Below the pieces are notes generated by a model. The model saw only the letters and a list, made by a program, of their open reading frames with translations. It had not been told where the DNA came from and searched no databases. Shown in pieces: positions 32,401-45,798 of a stretch of DNA of 64,000 nt (positions are counted from its first letter, which is position 1; each line of letters opens with the position of its first letter). Source of the DNA: Acanthococcus lagerstroemiae. Lineage: Eukaryota; Arthropoda; Insecta; Hemiptera; Eriococcidae. The DNA is taken from NCBI GenBank assembly GCA_031841125.1, contig CM063113.1, forward strand, positions 41,198,197 to 41,262,196. Direction: 5' to 3'. The translations under genes and the position numbers were made by a program.

Positions 32401-35400
32401 CCCAAATTGATCAATTTTTCCAACTTTCTTGAGTATACCTCAAGCACGGAGGGTCGCCGCCAAATGGGAACCAATTATTCGAACTCAGCGTGAAAAATTG
32501 AGTAGAAAACACTCATTAATCCGAAATTTTTGATTTTCTCAATTTTTGAAAATTTCTCCATACTACGGCGTCGGCGCTGGTGCTATTTACTCAATTTTTC
32601 AAGGCAAATTCGAATCCGTTGTCAAAATTGATCTAGAGTCATTCTTGAACCCAAATTGATAAATTTTCCCAACTTTATTGAGTATACCTCAAGAACGGAG
32701 GGTCGCCGCCAAATGGGAACCACTTATTCGAACTCAGCGTGAAAAATTGAGGAAGAAACACTCATTAATTCGAAATTTTTGATTTTCTCAAATTTTGAAA
32801 ATTTCTCCATACTATACGTCATGTCTTTTTTTGGGTGAAAAATTTTTCAGAGAGCTACGGCGTCGGCGCAGGTGCTAGTTATTCAATTTTTCGAGACGAA
32901 TTCGAATCCGTCGTCAAAATTGAGCTACAGTCATTTTTTGACCCAAATTGATCCATTTCCCCATCTTTTTTGAGTGTACCTAAAGAACGGAGGGTCCCTG
33001 CCAAATGGGAACCACTTATTCGAACTCAGCGTAAAAAACTGAGTAAGTAACAATCATTAATTCAAAATTTTTGAATTTCTCAAATTTCGAAAATTTCTAT
33101 ATGCTACATCATGTCTTTTTTTGGGCGAAAAAATTTTCGGAGAGCTACGGCGTCGGCGCTGGTGCTAGTTACTCAATTTTTCGAGACGAATTCGAGTCCG
33201 TTGTCAAAATTGAGCTAGAGTCATTTTTTGACCCAAATTGATAAATTTTCCCAACTTTTTTGAGTGTACATCAAGAACGGAGGGTCGCCGACAAATGGGA
33301 ACCACTTATTCGAACTCAGCGTGAAAAATTGAGTAAGAAACACTCATTAATTCGAAATTTTTGATTTTCTCAAATTTTGAAAATTTCTCCACACTATACA
33401 TCATGTCTTTTTTTGGGCGAAAAAATTTTCGGAGAGCTACGGCGTCGGCGCTGGTTCTAGTTACTCAATTTTTCGAGACGAATTCGAATCCGTGGTCAAA
33501 ATTGAGCTAGAGTCATTTTTGGACCCAAATTGATCAATTTTCCCAACGTTTTTGAGTGTACCTCAAGAACGGAGGGCTGACGCCTAATGGGAACAACGAA
33601 TTCGAACTCAGCGTGAAAAATTGAGTAAAAAACACTCAGTAATTCGAAATTTTTGATTTTCTCAAATTTTGAAAAATTCTCCATACTATACATCATGTCT
33701 TTTTTTGGGCGCAAAAATTTTCAGAGAGCTACGGCGTCGGCGCTGGTGCTAGTTACTCAATTTTTTGAGACGAATTCGAATCCGTTGTCAAAATTGAGCC
33801 AGAGTCATTTTTTGACCCAAATTGATGCATTTCCCCATCTTTTTGAGTGTACCTAAAGAACGGAGGGTCCCTGCCAAATGGGAACCACTTATTCGAACTC
33901 AGCGTAAAAAACTGAGTAAAAATCACTCATTATTTCAAAATTTTTGAATTTCTCAAATTTTGAAAATTTCTATATCCTATACATCACGTCTTTTTTTGGC
34001 GAAAAAATTTTTGGAGAGGCAAGGTGTCGGCGCTGGTGCTAGTTACTCAATTTTTCGAGACGAATTCGAATCCGTTGTCAAAATTGAGCTAGAGTCATTT
34101 TTTGACCCAAATTGATCAATTTTCCCAACTTTTTTGAGTGTACCTCAAGAACGGAGGGTCGCCGCCAAATGGGAACCACTTATTCGAACTCAGCGTGAAA
34201 AATTGAGTAAGAAACACTCATTAATTCGAAATTTTTGATTTTCTCAAATTTTGAAAATTTCTCCAACATACATCATGTCTTTTTTCGGGCGAAAAATTTT
34301 GGAGAGCTACGGCGTCGGCGCTGGTGCTGTTACTCAATTTTTCGAGACGAATTCGAATCCGTTGTCAAAATTGAGCTAGAGTCATTTTTGACCCAAATGA
34401 TCAATTTTCCCAACTTTTTTGAGTGTACCTCAAGAACGGAGGGTCGCCGCCAAATGGGAACCACTAATTCGAACTCAGCGTGAAAAATTGAGTAAGAAAC
34501 ACTCATTAATTCGAAATTTTTGATTTTCTCAAATTTTAAAAATTTCTCCATTATATACATCATGTCTTTTTTTGGGCGAAAAAATTTTCGGAGAGCTACG
34601 GCGTCGGCGCTGGTTCTAGTTACTCAATTTTTCGAGACGAATTCGAGTCCGTTGTCAAAATTGAGCTAGAGTCATTTTTTGACCCAAATTGATCAATTTT
34701 CCCAACTTTGTTGAGTGTACCTCAAGAACGGAGGGTCGCCGACAAATGGGAACCACTTATTTGAACTCAGCGTGAAAAATTGAGTAAGAAAAACTCATTA
34801 ATTCGAAATTTTTGATTTTCTCAAATTTTGAAAATTTCTCCATTATATACATCACGTCTTTTTTCGGCGAAAAAATTTGCGGAGAGCTACGGCGTCGGCG
34901 CTGGTGCTAGTTACTCAATTTTTCGAGACGAATTCGAATCCGTGGTCAAAATTGAGCCAGAGTCATTTTTTGACCCAAATTGATGCATTTCCCCATCTTT
35001 TTTGAGTGTACCTAAAGAACGGAGGGTCCCTGCCGAATGGGAACCACTTATTCGAATTCAGCGTGAAAAATTGAGTACGAAACACTCATTAATTCGAAAA
35101 TTTTGAATTTCAGAAATTTTGAAAATTTCTCCACACTATACATCATGTCTTTTTTTGGGTGAAAAATTTTTCGGAAAGCTACGGCGTCGGCGCTGGTTCT
35201 AGTTACTTAATTTTTCGAGACGAATTCGAATCCGTTGTCAAAATTGAGCCAGAGTCATTTTTTGACCCAAATTGATCAATTTTCCCAACTTTTTTGAGTG
35301 TACCTCAAGAACGGAGGGTCGCCGCTGAATGGGAACCACTTATTCGAACTCAGCGTGAAAAACTGAGTAAGAAACACTCATTAATTCGAAATTTTTGATT

Positions 35401-36870
35401 TTCTCAAATTTTGAAAATTTCCCCATACTATACATCATGTTTTTTTTCGGGCGGAAAAATTTTCGGAGAGCTACGGCGTCGGCGCTGGTGCTGGTTACTC
35501 AATTTTTCGAGACGAAATTGAATCCGTTGTCAAAATTGAGCTGGAGTCATTTTTTGACCCAAATTGATCAATTTTCCCAACTTTTTTGAGTGTACCTCAA
35601 GCTCAACTTTTCACGCAGAATACGAATTCGAAAATTAATTTGGGCGCTGACATTCTGTTCTCGAGATAAGCTCGAAAACGTTTGCAAAAGTAGCCAATTT
35701 GGGATTAAAAAATAATTGCGTCTCAATTTTGACGACGGATTTGAATTCCTCTCGGAGAATTGAGTAATTAGCCCCCGCACCGACTCCGAATCTCTCCGAG
35801 AATTTTCTGCTCGGAAAAAGACATGATGTTATGAAGAAATATTCAAATTTCCAAAAAATCAAGGATTTAGATTAAAAGACTGTTTTCGACTCAATTTTTA
35901 CGCAGAGTTCAAATTCAGTGTTCGAATTAACAGCGACGCTCCGCTCCGTTCCTGCGGTACACTTGAAAAAGTGATCAAAGTGGGTCGAAAAATGATGTTA
36001 GCTCAATTTCGACGACAGATTTTAATTCGTCTCAAAATATTGAGTAATTAGATACCGGGGCTGACGCCGAATCTCTCAGAACGTTTTTTTGCCCGAAGAA
36101 GACATGATGTAGACTATGGAGTAATTTTCAAAATTCGAGAAAGTCAAAAATTTTCAATTAAAATCTGTTTTTGACTCAGTTTTTTAATCTGAGTTCGAAT
36201 TCAGTGTTCAGATTTGGCGGCGACGCTCCGTTCCGGAGATACACTCGAAAAAGTGACCAAAGTGGGTCAAAAAATGACATCAGCCCAATATCGATGACGG
36301 TTTCGAATTCGTCTCGAAAAATTGAGTAATTAGCCGCAGCGCCGACTCCAAAGCTCTCCGAATTTTTTTTTCCCTGATAAAAGCCACGATGTATAAATAT
36401 GGAAAAATTTTCAAAATTCGAAGAAATTAAAAATTTTGAATTAAAGTTTGTTTTCGACCCTATTTTTCACGCCGAGTTCAAATGCAGTGTTCAGATTTGG
36501 CGGCGACGCTTCGTTCCTGAGACACACTCGAAAAAGTGATCAATGTGGGTCCAGAAATGACGGATTTGAATTCGTCTCGAAAAATTGAGTAATTAGCCCC
36601 AGCGCCTACGCCGAAACTCTCCGAGAATTTCTTAGCCCGAAAAAAGACATGATGTATAGTATGGAGAAATTTTCATAATTTGAGAAAATCAAAAATTCGA
36701 ATTAAAGACTGTTCTTACCTCCATGTGTTACGTCGAGTTCAAATTCGGCGTCCAAATTCGACATCCAAATGTGGCGCTGACGCTCCGTTTTCGAGATAGC
36801 CTCGAATATGGGGTCAAAAGGGGTCAAAAAATGACTCTAGTTCAATTTTGACAATGGATTCCATCTCATC
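29455..36870. repeat. ~290-bp satellite array with two orientation switches
   Basis: About 25 monomers. In the central block (about 31120-35600) the anchor CGAGACGAATTCGAATCCGT recurs near 32060, 32900, 33182, 33475, 33770, 34050, 34345, 34637, 34926 and 35217, roughly every 285-295 bp. In the left block (to about 31030) and right block (from about 35600) the same landmarks are reverse-complemented. Each monomer contains CGGCGTCGGCGCTGGTGCTA and ACATCATGTCTTTTTT. Monomers are 75-95% alike by eye and the centre is the most uniform. Short frames in it recur passively and are not genes. Confidence 0.9.
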
Positions 36871-36924
36871 TCTAATGATTCTGAAAACCTATCCAAACTA
36901 CCAATAGTATCTACGGAATAAAAC

Positions 36925-38827
36925 TATCGCCACCATAGTAATACTTTTATTTTTAGAATTAATTAACAATAACAAAAACTATTCTAGAAAACTAACACGA
37001 AAAAGCAAAAAATACTGAAAAGTACCTAAAAGTCGAAAAAAATACAGAAGTAACTTAGGCAGGTACATGAATTGAATACTTTGTAACCTACGACAGATAT
37101 GACTGGTAATATTTAGTCGCGCCAAGCGTCTTAGATTTATTTTCCGGGGCCCATAGTTAGCCACTACATTGCTCATTCCGTCCGGCACCGAATGAAAATA
37201 TTTACTTCGGAATATTAGTTCCTATACAAATATGTCAGATCAACTCGACTGGTTTGAACAAATGAGAGACTAGTGCAATGGATGTGTATCGAGGCCTTAA
37301 ACTCGGTCTCGGTCACCTATTGGCCAGGATTCCTCTATTTCAAGATATGAATAACACGATCACAAAAATAAAAATACGAGAATGAAGAAACATAGATTAA
37401 GCGATCATATAGCTATAATGGCATTTTCCACGATTTTAAATCAGTGTAACAGGAAGGAAAAAAAATTGATCTAGACACTTTTGTATTCTTTTCGGCAATA
37501 CAGCAAAAACGATTAATATTGCCTGCACATAACGCCATATTGATGAATCGGAATTCCTAATCACATACGCGTTTTTTAACCCTGTCTTTGAACTACACGT
37601 AAGTCTTCGAAACGCCTATCAAATCGTGTAATTTGCGGACGCGAACCAGCTTTTCGGTACCTATTGAAAAAGCTGCCCAAATTCCAACATCCACACAGCC
37701 CTAATTATCACCCATTTGGACAGTTCAAACGATATCTTCGCTTTCGTACGTAGGAAACAAGCAGCAGCGTAATAATACGTGAAACACTCACGTCCAAACA
37801 TAGACAAAAATTGGTAACATCGACTTATTTTGTACAAAAGTAAAAGGCACCCAAATTTGTCAAGGTAACATTCGAAGTTGCCTTAACGCGTGAAAATCGA
37901 AGTAGCTCTACTCCTCCAACTGAGGATGAAATAACTCGCCGATCACATGTCTTAAACATTTTACAGAGCCGGATACTTTGGACGTACTTAAATTCCGTCT
38001 ATTTTCATAACTGTTACTCGACCATACTATAAAAACTTTAAGTAATCTCCAAATCGACTACTCGTTACCACCTCAGCAGAATATCATATGAAAATTCGAA
38101 ATCACAGTTTCGTCTTATACGCGACGTTCCCTTATGACTAAACAACAATTCTTTCGTTGTGATTTCGTCCTTGATTTGTAACTCCAACCAGTCTGATCAC
38201 TGTTCGAGGAATGTATAATTTTAAACTAAGGTTTTTGAAGGGTGCAATAGATCTATGTGCCCTACTTTGTTAGTCGTCAAGCTTATTGCACTTAAATTAA
38301 CGTACACTTAAACTAATGGGTATACAAAACAAGTATATAACAAAAGGGAAAAAATAGCGTTATCGTTCCACAATATAAACATGAAAACACAGATAACCCT
38401 TTTGTGATGACGCTCGACGTGTCCAAAAATTTGATATTAAAAAATCGAAACTGTGAAACGCTACTGACTAGACTACTCATGGAAACTTGTTTCCGTAAAA
38501 AGAAAAAAAGGCGTGAACTGTAAATCATGATTTCTGGTTCTCCGTCTACGTGTCTACCCGTTAAGCTTATAGGCGATATAATACTTGTTTTCATGAAATA
38601 GGTACAAAAATATACTCGTTTGAGGTCTCACGATACAAAATTCTACGCCGAAATCGAAGACCTCTCTCCTGATCTACGTATATATCTTTTATAGCAGCTC
38701 AGCGAATACGTCTCTGAGTTTACAAACATGAGCGACGAATCGCGAAGTTCCGATTTTGGTTTTTCTGAATAAAGTCGCTATGTAGATTAATAATTTAACC
38801 AAGAAATGATGCGCGGCGAAGAAGCGA
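36925..38827 (-). other. Possible 3' UTR of the NDRG gene
   Basis: Single-copy-looking sequence directly downstream of the NDRG stop, without transposon signatures. Minus-strand AATAAA signals (TTTATT on the plus strand) occur near 36947 and 37136, just before the satellite begins at 36870. The 3' end is a guess. A 93-codon frame at 38313-38594 lies inside and has no features. Confidence 0.35.
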
Positions 38828-39058
38828 TTATTTTTCTACGGATTGCGGAATCGGCTCGTGGAACGAAAGAGACAGGCGGCGAATGTTGGGTCGGTCGTAG
38901 TCTTCCATGCTCATTCCTCGCGATAATCGGCGCGGCTTGTCGCTGTCCGTCGAGCTGGCTGAAAACGTGCGCTGTCTTTCAATACCGGGAAGCGTGACCG
39001 ACGTCAACAGGCCTTGACCTTTGCAAAACAATAAGATACTTTGCGCCATTTTCGCCGG
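38828..39058 (-). CDS. NDRG-family protein, last coding exon
   Basis: It begins after TTTGCTTTACAG in phase 0 and encodes 76 residues plus stop. PAKMAQSILLFCKGQGLLT continues the final helix of the NDRG alpha/beta-hydrolase fold directly from the previous exon's GDVLNEA. The tail is Ser/Arg-rich: RQRTFS matches an RxRxxS/T (SGK/Akt-type) site, and RRLS occurs twice. Phosphorylation of the NDRG C-terminus by SGK1 is known in vertebrates. NDRG proteins have the hydrolase fold but lack the usual catalytic residues, and act in stress and growth signalling. The gene is on the same strand as the ankyrin genes. Confidence 0.88.
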   Translation of the reverse strand, partial: PAKMAQSILLFCKGQGLLTSVTLPGIERQRTFSASSTDSDKPRRLSRGMSMEDYDRPNIRRLSLSFHEPIPQSVEK

Positions 39059-39393
39059 CTGTAAAGCAAATAACAAGTACAGGATAAGTGTCAACGGAAT
39101 ATAAACAGCAAAATACAGTCCAATACTGTTGATCTTTTAGTATGGGTCTTGCAATTTTTTGGGCAGTTTGGTAATAGACATAACGCTGATACTATTTCTA
39201 GCCTACGGCTCAATTAATGCCGAAAAGGGGCGGGGGCAGAGCGTTTCTAAAAATCTATAGACACTACGAAAGAATTTCCATCGTAGTGGCAACCACAACA
39301 TTAGAATTTCCATAGCATCTGTTGTGTGAATTTTTCTTTGGCAATGCAGCAGTGGAATGATGATGATCCAGGCAACCAGTTTTCCTGTATAAT

Positions 39394-42172
39394 GTGTGGA
39401 AAATCATGTACATGGTCTTCAGAAAGTCAATTGGCAAGGTAAGTGAGCTACAAGTACACTTAGGATATGGATGTATAAACATGTACATTAGGGATGAAAT
39501 TATAACAAAACTTGACCTCGATGAGTTCTCAAAGAATATAAACAAAGAAGACCTGTCTCCCTTCATTACTGAGCTAATAACCTGCGAAAATTCAGAACAG
39601 CTTAATATGGTAACCATAAAACTAGAAAACTACATTAAGAATGTAATGGCCTTTACAGCGAGAAACATCCAAACTGTAGATAAATAAAAGACGTTCCCAT
39701 GGTGGTCTAAAAAGCTGGAGCTAATCCGGAAAATACTGCGTAACATTAACAAAAAAATTTATAAAACTAAAAGCAAGATAAAAAAATTATACCTAGGAGA
39801 CTTACGAGACAGCATTAAAAAATTTTACAGAAAAGAAATTCAAAGAGCCAAAAGTGAATCATGGAACCAGTTACTAAATAGCACTGAAGTCTTTGGCAAA
39901 CCGTACAAAATATTACTCAGGAAAAAGAAAAGGCTAGAAATCCCACCAATTATGCATAATGATTGTGTTTATGTCGACAAACTACTTAAAATTGAAATAA
40001 TAATGAACACCATATTTCCGGTTACTAATGAGTCAATCAATTTAAGCTCCCACCAAGAATCAGGAAAAACAGACAACATTGAATATGATTATACTAAAAC
40101 TGAAACAGTCACCAATTCAGCGATACGTTCACTGAAAACTAGGAAAGCGTCAGGACTAGATGGTATTTCAAACGCAGTTATTAAAATCATACACAGTAAA
40201 TGCCTAGATTTGCTACCCACTCTGTATTATTGCTCTCTCAAAATAAATGTGTTTCCCAACACGTGGAAGGCAGGTAAACTTGTATTGATTAACAAGCCAG
40301 GCAAAGACCCCACATCCCCTTCTTCGTATCGTCCGATTACCCTACTATCTAACATGGGGAAATTATATGAAAAAAATATAAACCACCACTTGAACGAATT
40401 TATGAGGAAACATAACGTACTAAACCACAATCAGTTTGGATTCCGTAGAAAGATGAGTACAGAAAATGCGGTCCGCAAAGCTTTTGAAATTATTAACAGA
40501 TATAGAAACTCTCACAGACATGTCTTACTAGTCAGCTTTGACGTTTCAGGAGCATTCGATAAAATTAAACATCCTGAGTTAATAAATATATTGACTCAGC
40601 ATTCCTTTCCTAGCAATCTTATCTCCCTTATAGCGGACTACCTTACAAACAGAACCATAGGTTGGTACCACGAGAGTAGCAGTGACCACGTTACTAGAAA
40701 TCTCACAACAGGCGTTCTTCAAGGTAGTGTTCTCGGTCCAGTCCTCTTTAACATAGCCATGACTAATATACACAAAATCAATATGGAAGGTAACATCGAA
40801 ATGATCTCATATGCCGATGATATTTTACTTATAGCAGGAATTGATACAAAAAAAGAAAAAGGAGTTGACGATTTTAAAATCAACTCAAGTATCGGAAAAA
40901 TGAGTCAAGAACTGAGTAAACTTGGTCTAAAATTCAACCCAAATAAAACAAACTCGATTCTTATCTCAAGAAGACATGACAAAGAACAAGTCAAAACTCG
41001 GATAGAAAACCATGTAAAGATAGACAATACAGCATTTAAAATAAGCAATAAAATGAAATACTTAGGAATAATAATTGATGAAAAACTAAACTTTAGCTGT
41101 CACCTAGATTATACCATAAATAAAATTATCAATTACTATAAACTCTTTCTCGCACTATATGGCAATACATTCGGCTTCTGCTAGAAAAATAGGGTGATTC
41201 TTTATAAAGCAATTTTTGTCCCCCTGATCAGCTACTGTTCACGAGTATACTACAATAAATTAACAAAATATCAAATTTCTAGACTCAGAAAGACACGAAG
41301 GTCAATAATAAAAGGAATAATCAGCGGCTACAAAACTATTTCATATCAATCCGTGTACGCAATTTCAGGCCTTATGCCAATTGATAACAAAATAAAACTA
41401 GTAAACAAAATCAAAGAAGTAAGGGAAACAGTAAGTGGACCAGAACTTAAAAAGACCATAAGAGATCTAAATGAGAGAGCGATTCAGGAGTGGCAGCTGA
41501 GTTACGATGCAGCCACAACGGGACGCGTGACCTACACATTTCTATCATCCATCAAAGATTGAATAAATTTAAGACACCTCACCCCTAATTTCTTCATGAC
41601 TCAAATAATGTCTGGGCATGGCAACTTCTCACTCTATCTGAATAAATTCAAAATCAAGGAATCAGCGACGTGTGAAGAATGCCAAAGTGAGATTGACGAT
41701 GTATGGCACACACTATTTCACTGTGAGAAACATGCTGTTCTACGCAACAAATATCAAAATTTAATCACCAAAATTGAAAGCTCAGGAAACTCACTTTTGG
41801 GACTTAACAAAAAATAACTCACAGATTTAAACACTTTGATGGTTGGAATAATGAAAAATAAAACTAGCTTTGAAGGACGAACATAACATAAGGGAAAGGG
41901 AAAGGAAAAAAAAAGGAAAAAGAACTGACAAATAATTCAGTAGAGTCAACTACAGCTATACTACTTGTCATAATACAAACATAGGTCTTAGAATACTACA
42001 GCCATACAATTTGTGATAATTGTACAAGCATAGTTATTGTTTATTCCCTAAGCTATGTAAGGGGAGAGGGATGACGGTGTTTAAGCAACGAAGACCAAAC
42101 CTTCCCTCTCCTTATTATTATTATTATATATTTTAAAAAAATAAATAAATAAATATCTTGTAAAAAAAAAAA
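39394..42172 (+). pseudogene. Nearly intact non-LTR retrotransposon (R1/Jockey group), three nonsense codons
   Basis: One frame runs from 39394 to 41819, broken only by in-frame TAA (39685), TAG (41182) and TGA (41560). It encodes a linker with PWWSKKLELIRK, RT motifs (ASGLDGIS, SYRPITLLSNMGKLYEK, SFDVSGAFDKIKH, GVLQGSVLGPVLFN, SYADDILLI, KYLGIIIDEKL) and a C-terminal CEECQSEIDDVWHTLFHC Cys/His knuckle. The endonuclease is missing (5' truncation). A short 3' UTR ends in TTATTATTATTA and an A-tail at about 42160-42172. The few lesions suggest a recent insertion in the NDRG intron. Confidence 0.88.
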
Positions 42173-44221
42173 AGGGTGGCCCTTAAAAATCGAATTTTGA
42201 AAATTTCAGCTCCCATCCCCTAGAACTGTTACTGCATATGAAAAAATGGTCTCCTAAAAATTTCAACGGGATTAATTAATTTTGAAGCGGCCCGAATGAG
42301 GGATTTCATTAAAATGGAGGTTGCGCGGTCGAGCGCGCTACTCATACGTTACAGTGCCGGGTGAAGAACGATGCTTTGCACGGTAAGCATATGCTTGTAA
42401 AAGTACAGTTGGCGTTTCAAATTTTTTCACCGCAGATTTTTCTAAATAACTTCTTTTGAAGGAAAAAAAGAAAAGAAAAGAAAAAACAGGGTGTCTAACA
42501 GTCATTTAAGTGATTTAACGTCATTTATTTTGGAAGCAGCAGGCGTCATTAAAACATTTAAAAATCAGCAAATTATACCTTGAAAAAGAGTACAAAGAAT
42601 TTAGAATTGGAAAATTCTATTATAATGACCGCGTTGCAATTTTTATGCGAATACATATTTTTATCTATGGCGTGTATTCCAGAAGTTTCAAAAGATGTTC
42701 ACGAATCACAAAATTCTGAGTTAAATGAGCAGCGCTTCATTTTGTATATTTCGCATATTTGGGCATTCACGGCATATTTTACACCAATTCTGCATATTTT
42801 TCAAAAAGCTTTCCCCGAAAAGTGACATTTCTAGTTTTTTACTCAAAAATACCTACTAAAAATAATTCCCAACTCAAAAAAAAAAATTGAAAAGATTTAA
42901 TAATGAATCACAGAAAATAATTTAGAAAAATACATAATGCTCTTTTGCATGTGAGATACCCTTTCTCTTGCCCTCATCACATTCATCAGTCATCAAGAAA
43001 AATTATGAATAGGGGCACCCTCCGGTCACTGACGCGATGCTCGAAAGGGTAGTTCCTGTGGCCGGGGGTGCAGTGTCATAGGGGCCACTTTGGCATGCGT
43101 GCATCGCCATACGTCCCACCACACATTAAATATCTCCTAGGTGCATCTCCTATTAAAAATAAGATTGGGCTTCTTAGGTAAATATTTGGCCAGATCATTT
43201 TGAAATTAGATAAACATTGTCTCAGTATATTATTAAAAAAATACATTAAAAAAAAAAACAAGAAAAAAAAAACAATCTTTTTTAAAAAAAATACGGGGAA
43301 GCTAACGTTTTTTAATTTTTTTTTTTTTAGACCATGTCGAAAAATTTGTGTATAGGGGATTTTTTCATATACACAATAAATATAAAAAAAATAAAAAGTA
43401 CTTGGCCTATATAAGTATAAAATTTCTTAAGAAAAATTGATATCCAACTTAATTTTTTCATTAAAATGGTATCCATATTAATAGTTTATTATTTTAGCGC
43501 TTTCATAGCAAATTGGGGGGGAGGTCATTTAAAGGTCGTTTATTTTCGAAATCCGATTTGTTTTAGAAAGTATAAACAAATAACATGAAACATTCATTGA
43601 ATTTTTTTAATTCATACATCATATTCGGAATAAAAACAAACAAACATTCGTAACATTTTATTATTTCAATCATATTAAACTAAGCGTTGATTTTTTAGAA
43701 TTTGGGTACTGTATTCTGTATTCCGTCATATTAAAAATTGTTTTTGTTCTTCGTTTTTGCTTATTTAAAAATTTTTGACGGTGAGGGACAATTCGAAGTT
43801 TCATTTGCTCCCTTAGCTCGTAATTCACAGTTTAAACAATAAATAAAAACCCAACCAACAAATAACTAACATAATTAAATCAGTAAACTAGAATACACTG
43901 AGTAGAACAGAAGAAAAAAAATTAATATTCATTTTTTCAGTCAGAAATGCAAAAACTGAATTTTAGTCAACAAAATTATACGGCGTATCTCAGGGACCAT
44001 TGATGCTCGAGTTTTTTCGCGGGTCGCAACGGACATGCAAGAATAGCCGGCGCGTTACCTTCATTTTAATGAAATCTCTTATTCGGGCCACCTTAAAAAT
44101 GATCAACTGAGCTGAGATTTTTAAGGGAATGTTTTTTCATATGAAGGAACAATTCTGGGGGGGGGGAGAGCGAAATATCAAAAATATATTTTTCGTCATC
44201 TATAACAGAGGGCCACCCTAA
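42173..44221. mobile_element. ~2-kb TIR element with AGGGTGGCCC ends
   Basis: Both ends read AGGGTGGCCC inward, and the similarity extends about 160 bp. A shared GGCCCGAAT...GATTTCATTAAAATG block lies at 42290-42335 and, inverted, at 44060-44100, along with CATATGAAAAAA. The left end abuts the A-tail of the LINE. An 81-codon frame at 42580-42825 is unrecognised. A retroposon tail (43024-43132) sits inside. Confidence 0.65.
43024..43132 (+). mobile_element. 5'-truncated GC-rich retroposon tail
   Basis: Third copy of the family of 60187-60434: GACGCGATG, CGAAAGGGTAGTT, then GGCCACTTTGGCATGCGTGC and a CACCACAC end. Only the 3' ~105 bp are present. Confidence 0.65.
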
Positions 44222-45114
44222 TGTACATTCTTACGTAGTGGATATTTAGTTCCATGGTAGTGGTTAGAAATATTAGCATTATTGCCACTACGAAAGAAAA
44301 CTAAAGATGATCCACTACGTAAGAAAAATAGTAGATAAATTGAATTTAAGACTTCAAGTATAATTTTATGAGCAGTTTTTAATATTTCAATATCAATATA
44401 CGTAATAATTTCAGTATAATCCTTCTTTTTTTCCAGGATTTAGCAGCATTCCAGCAAGATGTGATAAGCCACTACGAAATACCTCAAAAATTGTAAATAA
44501 GCGCGTTATCAGATATTTTCATTGAACAACTAGATAGTAACACTGAGATCCAAGATCTGAGACGCGCATGGTATCCTTACTGCAGCACCACGGCGTTGCA
44601 GCCAGTTGGCAGCATTCGAGATTCAATCTGTGAGCCAGTGAGCGCTACTGAAAAATAGCCACTACGATGGAACCTCAAATGCAGAACCTCCCTTTTACCT
44701 CAGCTTGAGGGCGCGTGATATAATCTGAGTTGCTGTTTTTGCTGGCAAAATGTATTCTCCCTCATACTAGTGGAATTTTCACCTAGTTTTCCCCGAGGAA
44801 AACATTTCATTACATCATTTCAACAAACTTGAAATTTGAAAATGTGAGCCATAACAGCCACTACGATGGAATATTCTGAGGCTTTATTTGATTTTGTGGT
44901 GTGTCTAGGGGTGGGGGCAGGTATGCCAATGTCAGGAAAGGTTGAGGAGATAATATTCCATACATTCACTAAAAAAACGATTGAAATTTTGAATATGTAG
45001 TCTCAATAAATTTGATGAACTGAAATATGCCCCAGTTCTGAGAATTACCCACGTATGATGCAGGCTTGATGAATCATGAAATGTATGATGATAGTGGGGA
45101 GTCAGTGTACATAT

Positions 45115-45798
45115 GGACGCTGTTAAGTGAGACTGAACCAAGCAACATTTATGGACAAAATGAGTTGTATCGTTGGAAATATAGCGTAAACAGTAGAATT
45201 TTTTCTAATTGGGCCTCTGAAATGCAAAAATGTGTACACACGTTGAAGAAAGGTTATCAGTAAACGCTATGTTTGTAAACTGGCATTATTCATTTTGGCT
45301 TTCAAATGTTACATTTTCTCAAGAAGCAGATATTTTGTCGTTTAAGTCCTTTTTGCTTAATAGCGTCCAAATCATGAAATTCTTCGGCGAATTGTTCAAA
45401 CTAGCGCTATAAGCACGAGTGGGGAAATACGCCATTTTTTATCCAACCATGCTCATGGATACGGAATCCGACTGACTGAAAAGCCACAGATGATGTTTAC
45501 TAGGTACATAACAAAAGAAGCAACGAACTTCCTCTGTTCACCCACAAGTGGACCCTGTTAAGCAAAACAGAACCAAGCGACAAAATCTGTTTTTTGAGAA
45601 CAAGTGATTCGAAGTTCAAAAGCTATATACAAACTATATGACATAGCGTTTACTGATAAGCTCTTTTCAGCGTGAGTACACATTTCTATATCGGAGGCCC
45701 AATTTTAAGAAATCCTACTTTTTACGCTTTTTCCAACAATACTAATAACTCATTTTGTCAACAAATGTTGCTTGGTTCTGTTTTGCTTAACAGCGGAC
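45115..45798. mobile_element. Foldback element (~680 bp)
   Basis: The left arm (45115-45295) and the inverted right arm (45625-45798) share CTGTTAAG, GAACCAAGCAACATTT, ACAAAATGAGTT, TTGGGCCTC and TTATCAGTAAACGCTATGT. A third, partial copy of the end motif (CTGTTAAGCAAAACAGAACC) lies at 45552. Non-coding. Confidence 0.75.

Larger units (their letters stand above)
39261..44885. mobile_element. Element with repeated CCACTACG motifs enclosing later insertions
   Basis: GCCACTACGAWDGAA-type motifs occur at about 44284, 44466, 44656 and 44862, with CCACTACG at 44320 and inverted copies at 39261-39296 (a small hairpin, CACTACGAAAGAA/TTCCATCGTAGTG) and 44237. The left TTCCATCGTAGTGGC matches the inverted right copies, so they may be the subterminal repeats of one large DNA element. 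The LINE and a TIR element lie between them. Boundaries are tentative. Confidence 0.4.

Noticed and set aside
30178..35862. Recurrent 60-80 codon frames in the satellite (MEKFSKFEKIK-like)
   Set aside because: They recur because the monomer repeats. Monomer length is not a multiple of three and stops appear in most units.
38313..38594. 93-codon minus frame downstream of NDRG
   Set aside because: Lies in the likely 3' UTR, low-complexity hydrophobic composition, no family resemblance.
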